Source: Mariniblastus sp.
GTDB lineage: Bacteria; Planctomycetota; Planctomycetia; Pirellulales; Pirellulaceae
Assembly (NCBI GenBank): GCA_011523945.1
Contig: WTFU01000063.1
Span: 55,720 to 119,719 of the forward strand
Reading direction: 5' to 3'
DNA length: 64,000 nt
Shown: positions 29,625 through 38,989 of the stretch, piece after piece
How positions within the stretch are numbered: the stretch's first letter is position 1
How the letters are laid out: the number at the start of each line of letters is the position of its first letter
Made by a program: the position numbers and the translations under genes
The notes under the pieces: generated by a model
Told to the model about the DNA's origin: nothing
What the model saw: only the letters and a program-made list of their open reading frames with translations
The model's database searches: none

Positions 29625-30653
29625 ATGAAACGATCCAGTAATTCGGTTTCACCAACAGCCGGCGGCCATACGGATCGTCTCTCCAGTCCCAGCTTACCGA
29701 ATCAGGTAAGGGAACGGCCTGATGCCAAAAGGTACGCCCGTTATAAATCGGTGATCGATTGCCTTTGTCGACGCGAACGGTTTTGTTTGTCCAACATTAA
29801 AACGGCGTGCTATCCCGAACAACCCGGGTTCGTAACACGGATTGTCAATGACTTGGTGAACTCCGGTTGGGTAATCAGGGAGTCCAAGGGCGGAAACAAA
29901 TTCCATTGGAACCCAAGTCGAACATTTTCTCCGATTCGCTGGATTGACGAAAAAATATTCGGGTCACAAATCAAGGTTTCGCCCAAGGCCGGTCGCCCGC
30001 GTGAGCGGTTGCTGCATCAGGGAGCCGCGTTGTTATCAAATTCAGAATTGCTCGCCATTCTTATTCGCAGTGGTCGACCGGGAGAATCAGCGGTTGCTGC
30101 AGGCCAAAAAATTGCGAAAGAGTTTGATGGTCGATTAGAAGCTCTGCCAGAAGCAGGCCGTGGTGAGCTAAAGTCAATCAGTTGTGCTGTTGAAAAAACA
30201 GCCTATTGTCAGATGATGGCCGGTATCGAGTTAGGGCGAAGAATCGCCGCACTTTCAGATAAGAAATTAACCGTCCGAATCAATTCAAGCGAGGAGGCAA
30301 TCGCTTTTTGTGAGCGTTTCTTTCAACGGCTTGTCCTAGACCGAAAGCAGGAAGAGTTTCATATCGTCACTTTAGATACAAAAAATCAGGTAATCGATAC
30401 TCACCAAATTACGGTTGGAACACTTGATGCGAGTCTTGTGCATCCCCGGGAGGTTTTTCGTGCTGCCATTAAGGATGCGGCTTCGTCTGTTATTCTCGTT
30501 CACAATCATCCGTCAGGCGATCCCACACCCAGCAAACAAGACATGGCAGTTACTCGTCGGATAACGGAATCGGGCGAACTAATCGGAATCGAAGTTCTCG
30601 ATCACATTGTTCTTGGAAAAAACGGATCAATTAGTATTCAAGCCTCCACTTGA
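29625..30653 (+). CDS. radC: RadC-family JAB/MPN protein with extra N-terminal winged-helix-like region
   Basis: GRPRERLLHQGAALLSNSELLAILIRSG plus VHPREVFRAAIKDAASSVILVHNHPSGDPTPSKQD (JAMM); about 115 extra N-terminal residues. Confidence 0.88.
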   Translation: MKRSSNSVSPTAGGHTDRLSSPSLPNQVRERPDAKRYARYKSVIDCLCRRERFCLSNIKTACYPEQPGFVTRIVNDLVNSGWVIRESKGGNKFHWNPSRTFSPIRWIDEKIFGSQIKVSPKAGRPRERLLHQGAALLSNSELLAILIRSGRPGESAVAAGQKIAKEFDGRLEALPEAGRGELKSISCAVEKTAYCQMMAGIELGRRIAALSDKKLTVRINSSEEAIAFCERFFQRLVLDRKQEEFHIVTLDTKNQVIDTHQITVGTLDASLVHPREVFRAAIKDAASSVILVHNHPSGDPTPSKQDMAVTRRITESGELIGIEVLDHIVLGKNGSISIQAST

Positions 30654-30688
30654 TTGACTTTGCAGCAAATCAATGTGTGCCACCGCGA

Positions 30689-32152
30689 CTAATCTTCAAA
30701 CGCGATGCAAATATTTTTTGGTTCAGTGAAAAACCGAAGCGCCTCATGACCACCTTCCCGTCCGACACCGGAGTGTTTGGTGCCCCCAAAAGGAGTACGA
30801 AGGTCACGCATCAACCAAGTGTTAATCCAGACAACACCACAGTCAATTTTTTTCGAAAGTCGCATCGTACGATCCAGATCTTTTGTCCAGATCGTCGCCG
30901 ATAAACCGTACTTTACGTCGTTTGCCATCGCAATTAATTCTTCTTCATTATCGAACGGCATGAGAGTGACGACGGGGCCAAAAATTTCTTCCTGGTTTAA
31001 ACGGCAATGGTTGTTTTGAACTTCAATGACAGTTGGTTCGATGTAAAAGCCTTGCTCGTATCCTTCGACAACTGCGGGTTTACCTCCACAGAGGATGGAA
31101 GCCTCGGCTGGATCAATTTCGTCAAGATAAGAAAGTACTTTTCGATAATGGTCACCCGATACCATGGCCCCGATTGCAGTTTCCTCGTTTGCTGGATGGC
31201 TAACGGTGAGTTGACCGGTACGCGAAACTAAGTCGGATTTAAATCTTTCATAGATACTGGACTCCACAAAAATACGGGATCCGCAAAGACAAATTTGGCC
31301 CTGATTTGCAAAAGAAGAATGGATTGTTGTTTCCAAAGCGCGTTCGTAATTGCAATCGGCAAAAATAATATTGGGATTTTTACCACCCAGTTCGAGTGAG
31401 AGTTTTTTGAATTTGGGAGCAACAATTCGCGCGACGTGTTCACCGGTAGTTGTGCCACCGGTAAACGAAATTGCTTTAATTTTTTCATGTTCAAGAATCG
31501 CTTGTCCTGCACGAGTACCTTCGCCTTGAATGATATTAAGCACGCCTGCTGGGAGGCCTGCTTGATTGCATAACTCACCAAGCATCGCTGCTGTTCGAGG
31601 GGTCAATTCGCTTGGTTTCGCGATGACACAGTTCCCGGCTGCTAGTGCGGGAGCAATTTTCCAGGTAAATAAATAGAGCGGTAGATTCCAAGGGGAAATG
31701 CAACCGACCAACCCGAGCGGCTGACGCAATGTAAAATTAATCGCGTTTTGTCCTACGCTTTCGTGGGATTCACTCGCAAATTGCGTAATCGCGTTTGCGA
31801 AAAAATGAAAATTACTCGCTGCGCGAGGAATTTCGATCGCGCGTGCTCTGCTAATCGGTTTACCGCTATCTTCGCTTTCGGCAATGGCGAGCGATTCAAG
31901 GTTTTCTTCGATTAGGTCACCGATCTTGCTCAATATACGAGATCGCTTATCTAGTGTTGATTCGCTCCATTGCGGGAGTGCATTGGTAGCGGTGATGACC
32001 GCATGCTCGACATCTTGCTCTGTTGAGTTGGCAATCTTGCCCAGCAGTGTGCCATCAGCTGGATTGATGTTCTCAAGCCAGTCGCCACTTACGGGATCGG
32101 AATATTTGCCGTTAATAAAATTGATGGTGTTAGTAGAGTTCGCTTGATTCAT
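30689..32152 (-). CDS. Aldehyde dehydrogenase, 2-aminomuconate-6-semialdehyde dehydrogenase (ALDH8A1/AmnC)-like
   Basis: ISPWNLPLYLFTWKIAPALAAGNCVIAKPSELTP, LSLELGGKNPNIIFAD, SSFANQGQICLCGSRIFVESSIY. Confidence 0.85.
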   Translation of the reverse strand: MNQANSTNTINFINGKYSDPVSGDWLENINPADGTLLGKIANSTEQDVEHAVITATNALPQWSESTLDKRSRILSKIGDLIEENLESLAIAESEDSGKPISRARAIEIPRAASNFHFFANAITQFASESHESVGQNAINFTLRQPLGLVGCISPWNLPLYLFTWKIAPALAAGNCVIAKPSELTPRTAAMLGELCNQAGLPAGVLNIIQGEGTRAGQAILEHEKIKAISFTGGTTTGEHVARIVAPKFKKLSLELGGKNPNIIFADCNYERALETTIHSSFANQGQICLCGSRIFVESSIYERFKSDLVSRTGQLTVSHPANEETAIGAMVSGDHYRKVLSYLDEIDPAEASILCGGKPAVVEGYEQGFYIEPTVIEVQNNHCRLNQEEIFGPVVTLMPFDNEEELIAMANDVKYGLSATIWTKDLDRTMRLSKKIDCGVVWINTWLMRDLRTPFGGTKHSGVGREGGHEALRFFTEPKNICIAFED

Positions 32153-32169
32153 CGAAACGCCATTGATGG

Positions 32170-32586
32170 TTAGTTTTGCGGGCAGTAGGCCATGGCTTTG
32201 ATTTCAATTTTTAAATCCGGGTGAGGCAATTGGTGTGCTGAGATGGTCGTTCTGGCTGGGCCTGAAGTGGCTGCAAAGAATTCTCCATAGACCTCGTTAT
32301 ATCCGGGGAAGTCGTCCATGTTGACGAGGAAGGTAGTGACATCGACAACGTCTTCAAGCGTTGCACCGATTTCAGCCAGATAGTCTTGAATATTTTCTAA
32401 CACGGCGCGGGTTTGTTTGCGAATGTCGTAGATCTTTTCCCCTTCAATGATTTCCATCCCTTCGATGGAGTTGTCTTTACGTCGAGAGCTAGTGCCGGAA
32501 AGGAATACAAAATCGCCGGCACGCTTAAGGTGCGGGTAAGCCCCCAAAGGCTTGGCTTTGTCTTCGAATGTCTTGTTGTTTTTCAT
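32170..32586 (-). CDS. RidA-fold protein, 2-aminomuconate deaminase (AmnD)-like
   Basis: [36 protein letters not shown]-terminal [25 protein letters not shown]; 17 bp upstream of the ALDH gene. Confidence 0.82.
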   Translation of the reverse strand: MKNNKTFEDKAKPLGAYPHLKRAGDFVFLSGTSSRRKDNSIEGMEIIEGEKIYDIRKQTRAVLENIQDYLAEIGATLEDVVDVTTFLVNMDDFPGYNEVYGEFFAATSGPARTTISAHQLPHPDLKIEIKAMAYCPQN

Positions 32587-33065
32587 GAAACTTGTTTGAT
32601 TATCAAAATTGAACAGGTAGAGCCTAAGTCCGACAAGGTAAGGTGATCAACCGCACCCTATCAGATAGGCTTAGTTAAATAGCAGCCTTTCTGGCGCCAA
32701 TAGACAAATAAAATTAAATAGATTTGAAATGTAATTTTCTCTAGTTAGTGTCCGTTTAAAATAACTTTGGCTTTAATAGTAGCAGTTGAAAAAGCTTCAA
32801 GCGAGCCAACCAACAAAGAGGCAGCTGGTGGATGATGCAGCCAAGAACATAATGCAATGGACAATGTTCAGCTTCAATTCAACGGATACAACTGCGGATA
32901 ATTAGCCGATTGGAAAAAACGGATAATAGCTGTGTGCGCTATAAAATACTTGGCCGCAAAAGTGGCGCGCATTGACGAATGATACTACTATTGTCGCCAA
33001 CCAAAGGTATTTTTCGAACTGGAAATAGAGCGGGTCGAATCCATGCCGGCTTTTATATCACCAAA

Positions 33066-36000
33066 CTACTTTGCTTCCTGCTTTGGCTCAGTCTTGGGTT
33101 CCATCAGCTCCAAGCCGAATTTTTTACCCTTGTCGACACCTGGAACGCCGTAGGCCATCCATTCCGGTTCCGGTGCGTCCATCAGATAAAAATCAAAGAA
33201 CTGTTGCATTCGAATGGCAAAATCTTTCCGGTTGGCATCGCTCATTACCCAGTGCGGGTCTCCATTGTAGTTGAGTAACCACGCTGGTTGTTCAAGTCGT
33301 CGTAATGCAACAAATAGTTCGATGCCTTGATACCACGGAACTGCACCATCGCGATCGTTATGAAGGATCAACAACGGTGTATTGATTTTATCAGCAAAAA
33401 ATAGAGGCGAGTTCGCAATGTACTTATCACGTGCTGACCAAAGATCGGCTCCAATTCGAGATTGAGTTCGCTCGTATTGGAACATTCTGCTCATTCCACT
33501 GGACCAGCGAATCCCACCGTAGGCGCTGGTCATATTGCTAACGGGTGCTCCCGATTCTGCACAGGCAAACATGTCTGTTTGCGTTACCAGATAGGCGGTT
33601 TGGTAGCCTCCCCAGCTGTGTCCCTGCATACCAATCTTTTCGGGATTAATAAAACCCTGTTCAACAATTGATTTCACACCGGGCAGCACAGCGTTAGCAG
33701 CGCTTGGGCCCGGTTCGCCGGTCTTGTATGGGATATCGGGAATGAAAACGACGTAACCACGACTAACATAAAAGCTGTGATTGATGATCGATCGACCCGC
33801 AGCCGGTGTGTAATAAGCATGAAGGTTATCTGAGTTTCGTTCGTAGAAATAAACCATCATCGGGTATTTCTTTTTGGGATCGAATCCATCGGGTTTGATC
33901 AGAATGCCGTCAAGAGGTTGCCCATCCGTCGCTTTCCAGTGAACCAATTCAGCAGAACCCCAGCGGTAATTTTTTTGCTGCGGATTGATGTCAGTGATCC
34001 GGTAGATTTTTTTGAATGCCGTGGTGCTAGACCATAAATCCGGGCAGCGTCTGAATGTACTGCGACTGAAAATCACATCATTTGCATTTTTGGATTTGCT
34101 CAAACCGGAGAGTCGCTCATCAAGCATCATCAGCCGCTTTAATTTTGGACTCACTAGTTCTCCACTGGTTTTTGCACTGTCGCCAGAAGGTTCGCTGAGC
34201 GTGAGTTGATAGAAACCGCTTGCTTTTGTTTCGTCATCAAATGCCGACAGCATCAAAGTCTGGTTGGGCGAAACCGCGCGAAGTTCGCGATCAAGTCGCT
34301 GATAGCGAAAACGAATTTTTTCCTTCCGCCCAAGATTGTTGGTAACACAAACGGGCGAATCTTGACCGGTTGGATCGACCAGCCAAATATCGTAACGATC
34401 ATAGATCATTAATCCGGCATCATTCTCCAGCCAACCGGCGGCGCCATACGCGCGGGCGAGCGAAGGAGTGTCGTGCAGTTCATTTTGGAGTGGGTGCGGA
34501 ATTCCTTGACTTATTTCCACCGGTTCGCGATTTTTTCCGGTTGAAATGGAATACCATTTTCTCGCTTCGGCGTCGAACCAAGTTACAAACTGTCCATCAG
34601 GCGAAAGCGTTCCACTGAACTTACTTTTTTCGATGATTGTCTCTACAACACCGGAATCGAGATTGATCAAATAGGTATCTGAAAACCCTGGAACATCCCA
34701 GGAAAGCATTTTTCGATACGGCATGTTGGAGGTTCCAACGACCAGATTGGAAGGAGATCGCGAGTCGATCCGAACGTCTGGGATTTTGAGAGTTGCCAAC
34801 TGAATCAGTTTTTTTGACTTGATGTTATAAACAGCGCGGTAGTTTCGCCGCCGTTCGCGTTCAGCTTGAATCAGTTGTTGAGTTTGAAGGAGTGGGTCTT
34901 GCCAATGCCAAACGTCGAGTTTCGCTTTGGCAGGTTCCGGTTTAGCGGAATCGCTATCTTCCTTTTTGCCCTGTCCTTTTCGCTCTTTCAATACTGTTTC
35001 GGGAATCGGGGCAGTGTCAAAAAATAATCGTTGCCCGTTTTCACTGAATATGGGGTTAGTGCCGGTCGAAATCCACCATCCGACAGGAAGTCCAACGCTA
35101 GACTCGGCTGCAACTTTGGTTGCAGTTTTTTGACCTGACTTCCAATGAAATAAAGCCCAACCAGGGGTCTTTGATTTGTAGTCGTCGCGGTTTGAAAGGA
35201 AGGCGATTTGGTTACCGGCGTCACTGAAAGTGAGTTGTTTGTATTCGCCCTTTCCGTGAAGTAAGACCTGTGCTTCAAGTGATTTTAGATTGACAAGAAA
35301 TACCCCATCGGCTGCAGGCAGTGACTTGGTGCTATTTTTGGTCGCTTTCGATTGCGCTGGTTTAGAGGAATTCGTTGCCTCAACAGAAGTGGAATACGCT
35401 AACATCGTTCCTTGCTTATCAAACTGAAACTGCACCACGTTAGGAAACGTTTGTTCGGTGCCGGTTCTCAGGTCGTGAAGAACTAAAGTCGTACCCGGGT
35501 TTTTCTTTTTGTTGTTTTTATTTTCGGCCTCTGTAGTTTTTGGTTTTTTCGCTTCAGGTTTTTTTGCCGGTGCAGGTTTGGCTTTACTGGTTACCGGCGG
35601 CGTAGCTAATGGGTCTGCAGGTCGTTTCTTGAGATTTTTCTTGCGGGTTGGTTTTTTTAGACCAGCCTCGGTAACTTCGTAGGTTTCGACGACTTTGGAA
35701 ACCTGCTGTTTAACAGACTTTCGATCAATCGGCTTGTTGTGGAGGTAGGCTATCCAGTTGCCATTTTCTTCAGGCACTTTAAAGGATGACACACGGTCAA
35801 TGGATGTTCGTTTTCCAGTGGCCAAATCCATGATTTCGATAATGGTTCCCGGCAATTGGTCAGCAGGAACCTTCGCTTTTTTGAGCGACGCTATTTTTTC
35901 AGAGTCAGGTGCGACCCGATAAATGACAAATTTCGAATCAAATGTGAACTTCGCTCCGCTCCCTCGTGGAATGGAATATTCTTTAGTGGTTCGATTCTGG

Positions 36001-36239
36001 CGAATGAACAGCGTTGCTTCGGCGCCCGATTTTCCGCTCTTGGTCGAAAAGGAAATCCATTTGCCGTCATTGGAAATTTGTTGACTGGAGAGCGTTGACC
36101 AAAGATCGTAATCAGAATGGTCAAGCGATCGGCGCGTCTCCGTTTGAGCATTGAGATGACCGGGTTCTGCGAGAAACGCAGCGGTACTCAAAAGATAGCA
36201 AAAGAAAACAATGCAATAGGAATGATAAGTGGTGCGCAT
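33066..36239 (-). CDS. Secreted prolyl-oligopeptidase-family (S9) peptidase with K/P/A-rich insertions
   Basis: GMQGHSWGGYQTAYL nucleophile, PLLILHNDRDGAVPWYQGIELFVALRRL, DPHWV; N-terminal signal peptide and propeller. Confidence 0.92.
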   Translation of the reverse strand: MRTTYHSYCIVFFCYLLSTAAFLAEPGHLNAQTETRRSLDHSDYDLWSTLSSQQISNDGKWISFSTKSGKSGAEATLFIRQNRTTKEYSIPRGSGAKFTFDSKFVIYRVAPDSEKIASLKKAKVPADQLPGTIIEIMDLATGKRTSIDRVSSFKVPEENGNWIAYLHNKPIDRKSVKQQVSKVVETYEVTEAGLKKPTRKKNLKKRPADPLATPPVTSKAKPAPAKKPEAKKPKTTEAENKNNKKKNPGTTLVLHDLRTGTEQTFPNVVQFQFDKQGTMLAYSTSVEATNSSKPAQSKATKNSTKSLPAADGVFLVNLKSLEAQVLLHGKGEYKQLTFSDAGNQIAFLSNRDDYKSKTPGWALFHWKSGQKTATKVAAESSVGLPVGWWISTGTNPIFSENGQRLFFDTAPIPETVLKERKGQGKKEDSDSAKPEPAKAKLDVWHWQDPLLQTQQLIQAERERRRNYRAVYNIKSKKLIQLATLKIPDVRIDSRSPSNLVVGTSNMPYRKMLSWDVPGFSDTYLINLDSGVVETIIEKSKFSGTLSPDGQFVTWFDAEARKWYSISTGKNREPVEISQGIPHPLQNELHDTPSLARAYGAAGWLENDAGLMIYDRYDIWLVDPTGQDSPVCVTNNLGRKEKIRFRYQRLDRELRAVSPNQTLMLSAFDDETKASGFYQLTLSEPSGDSAKTSGELVSPKLKRLMMLDERLSGLSKSKNANDVIFSRSTFRRCPDLWSSTTAFKKIYRITDINPQQKNYRWGSAELVHWKATDGQPLDGILIKPDGFDPKKKYPMMVYFYERNSDNLHAYYTPAAGRSIINHSFYVSRGYVVFIPDIPYKTGEPGPSAANAVLPGVKSIVEQGFINPEKIGMQGHSWGGYQTAYLVTQTDMFACAESGAPVSNMTSAYGGIRWSSGMSRMFQYERTQSRIGADLWSARDKYIANSPLFFADKINTPLLILHNDRDGAVPWYQGIELFVALRRLEQPAWLLNYNGDPHWVMSDANRKDFAIRMQQFFDFYLMDAPEPEWMAYGVPGVDKGKKFGLELMEPKTEPKQEAK

Positions 36240-36541
36240 GGTGGACTTGAAATAAATTCTGATTTGGAATCGTTAATGAGAAAAGCAACTGTTCTAAGGT
36301 AGTTCGCGAAACATCAAAGGGAAAGTAATTGAGCAAGTTGAATACAAAGGTGTAGGGGATTGCGTATAGTTTTCCACCAAATTCCTACAACCGCACCTGA
36401 AAGTTAGGATTAAGCGAGCGATTTGGGGCAGGCGCAATAATGATTCAGCGGTCGCGTTAGCATTGACGGGGTTAGTGAAAATTAGCGATCGACTCGATGA
36501 ATCGATGAAATGAATTGGCGAGAGTGTTCAGTTCATGGAAT

Positions 36542-36575
36542 AAAAAAAAACGTTCCACCCGAGTTGGATGGAACG
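36542..36575 (-). terminator. Rho-independent terminator downstream of the ammonium transporter
   Basis: Minus strand: cgttccatcc-aactc-gggtggaacg followed by T9. Confidence 0.85.
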
Positions 36576-36674
36576 CCCTTCCGAGGCCATACCAGTGCAT
36601 GACCAATTCTTATTGTTTAGTTTGTTAATCAGGTGAATGTGAGTAATTCGCATGACTAACGCGTTGAGTATTTC

Positions 36675-38318
36675 TTACTCTGCACCGGCGAGCTCTGGTT
36701 TTGCCGGAGCAGGCTCTGGTACTGTTGTTTGGGCGATGGTAGCTGGTGCCGCGCCCATGATTCCCGGCAATTCTGACGGATAGGCACTCATCCCGTGCTC
36801 GCTCATATCAAGCCCTTGCAGTTCTTCCGCTTCCGAAACGCGTAGGATTCCGACAAGTTTCAAAATGCTGAATAATGCGAGCATTGTAAAAAATGCCCAG
36901 GCAACGATGGAAACAGTTCCAATTGCTTGGATCAGGAAAGTCGTGGCTCCGCTTTCAAGGTGAGCGTTGGGAATAAACCCGATTGCCAAACATCCCCAGA
37001 TGCCGCAAAGACCATGTACTGGCCATGCGCCGACTGGATCATCTATTTTTAAACGGTCAAGGAGACGTACGCCGGCAACAACGAGTGCACCGGCGCACGC
37101 TCCAATCACCATTGACCACCATGGAGTAAAACAGTCAGGACCTGCAGTGATTCCAACCAAACCTCCCAACGCGCCGTTCAAGCCGATGGAAATATCTGGT
37201 TTTCCAAGCCAAATCCAACTAATAAGTGTAGCAACGATTGCGCCGGCAGCGGCGGCAAGCGTTGTGGTTACTGCAATGTAAACCGTCGCGTCGATATCGG
37301 CGGCGGTCCCAAAGGCGAGTTGGCTTCCGGGATTAAATCCGTACCATCCAACCCACAGAATAAATACTCCAAGTGCGGCGAAGGTCATGTTGTGACCGGG
37401 CATCGGTTGAGGCTTTCCCTCTTTTGAAAAGCGACCGATTCTTGGCCCAAGAATGAGAGCACCGGCAAGTCCAGCAAACCCCCCAACGGCGTGTACAACT
37501 ACTGAACCAGCGAAATCTTGAAATGCTAATGGATATGAACCGTCGGCAGCCATTTCTCCAAACTGAGTGAGCCAACCGCCTCCCCATTTCCAATAACCAC
37601 TGATTGGATATACCAGTGCGGTCAGGACGGCACTGAAGATCAGATAAGATCCGAACCGCATCCGACCGGCGACAGCACCTGAGACAATCGTTGCAGCGGT
37701 TGCAGCAAACACGGCCTGGAAAAACCAATCGGCGTAGGGAGATAATGAATCAGTTTCGGATGCTCCATAAATTCCAAAGCCTCCAAAGGAGAAATACGCA
37801 TTGGTCACATCACCGTAGCAACCCGGATACATCAAGGCAAAACCAACAGTGAAAAACAGTAAAGCTCCGACAGATAAATCCATCAGGTTTTTAAACAAGA
37901 TATTGACCACATTCTTCGAACTGTTGAGTCCAACCTCAACCATCGAAAAACCAGCCTGCATGAATAGAACCAAAACTGCACAGATAAAAATAATTGCGTT
38001 ATTAAAAACGTAAGAAAGCTCGGAGGTCGTAGGTGAATCACTCTCAGTTGAATCAGCAATTATCTCACTAGTACTAACAACTTCGGCAATCTCTTCCTGA
38101 GCGAAAACAGAATTCGAGGGGGCAAGATTAAAACAGGTGAGAATCAAAACCATACCAATCATGAGCGATATCGGTTTGACTAAAGTAGAGGACTTAAACA
38201 CGGGATTGGGTTCCTTATTGGAGATGGCAACGGACGTAGACTCGGAAGATGTCTTGCGCCGCAAGACGGTTTTCTTCTTCGCAAACTTCATACCAATTCG
38301 AAAAAGGAATCCCAGCAT
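36675..38318 (-). CDS. amt: Ammonium transporter (Amt family)
   Basis: LFMQAGFSMVEVGLNSSKNVVNILFKNLMD, VHAVGGFAGLAGALILGPR, GWYGFNPGSQLA, VHGLCGIWG; start may be 38291. Confidence 0.96.
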   Translation of the reverse strand: MLGFLFRIGMKFAKKKTVLRRKTSSESTSVAISNKEPNPVFKSSTLVKPISLMIGMVLILTCFNLAPSNSVFAQEEIAEVVSTSEIIADSTESDSPTTSELSYVFNNAIIFICAVLVLFMQAGFSMVEVGLNSSKNVVNILFKNLMDLSVGALLFFTVGFALMYPGCYGDVTNAYFSFGGFGIYGASETDSLSPYADWFFQAVFAATAATIVSGAVAGRMRFGSYLIFSAVLTALVYPISGYWKWGGGWLTQFGEMAADGSYPLAFQDFAGSVVVHAVGGFAGLAGALILGPRIGRFSKEGKPQPMPGHNMTFAALGVFILWVGWYGFNPGSQLAFGTAADIDATVYIAVTTTLAAAAGAIVATLISWIWLGKPDISIGLNGALGGLVGITAGPDCFTPWWSMVIGACAGALVVAGVRLLDRLKIDDPVGAWPVHGLCGIWGCLAIGFIPNAHLESGATTFLIQAIGTVSIVAWAFFTMLALFSILKLVGILRVSEAEELQGLDMSEHGMSAYPSELPGIMGAAPATIAQTTVPEPAPAKPELAGAE

Positions 38319-38887
38319 GGCGGCAGTTAGAGGATTTCATGCGGTAAAAACGCTATCACTTTTTCACTTTTTTTCTTTCAGTAAATTCAGCCACACCTGA
38401 ACAACGATGTTGATCGCTTAAATCGAGTGCAGACAAGTTTCATTCCGAGGCAGCACGATTTCGATCTCTACATTGCAAAACCAAAAGGGTTGTTTGTTTT
38501 CCCTTAGTTGGTGAAAACATCGTAAATACTAGTTTTAGTGATAGGAAGTTGCACAAAAAATAATCAATTCCTGCTTTTTCAGTGCTTTAATTGAAAGATT
38601 TCCTTTCAAGATCAGGGCGCGATTTCGGCCAAGCGGGAGGTAGGAAATGGTTCTTTTTGGAGTTGCGATTTCTGATCCGAACCTCTCTTTCCAGTCCGTC
38701 CGCCCCGCACTGATAGCAATCGAAAAGGATATTTGCCGGCAGTGTTCTTTTAACCGCTAAATCTTTACATCGCTGGTTGGATCGATCGTTTCAATCGTCA
38801 AAGTTGCCCAGCTTTGCTGCTTTCAGGTCGGGAATTACAGAAAATACGAGAATTTGGAATAGTCGTCACGTGCGTCACAAACCGATT

Positions 38888-38933
38888 CCCAACGATGTAG
38901 TAAAAAGGCAGACTCAGCTTACATCGTGTTGGG
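38888..38933 (+). promoter_or_regulatory. Possible 5'-leader hairpin upstream of the porin gene
   Basis: CCCAACGATGTA ... TACATCGTGTTGGG (12 bp complementary with 2-nt bulge), about 57 nt before ATG 38990. Confidence 0.4.
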
Positions 38934-38989
38934 TTCGTCGCTGGTTAAGAAAACAAATAACGATGTTAAGTACAACACAGGGTGGTGAC

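Noticed and set aside
32587-33065. Long (about 480 bp) intergenic stretch considered as an IS remnant or small gene
   Set aside because: No terminal inverted repeats, transposase fragment or supported ORF could be identified; probably promoter region of the ridA-ALDH pair. A BLASTn/ISfinder search would be decisive.
38319-38989. Possible sigma-54 promoter for amt
   Set aside because: No convincing TGGCAC-N5-TTGCA element was found on either strand by eye.
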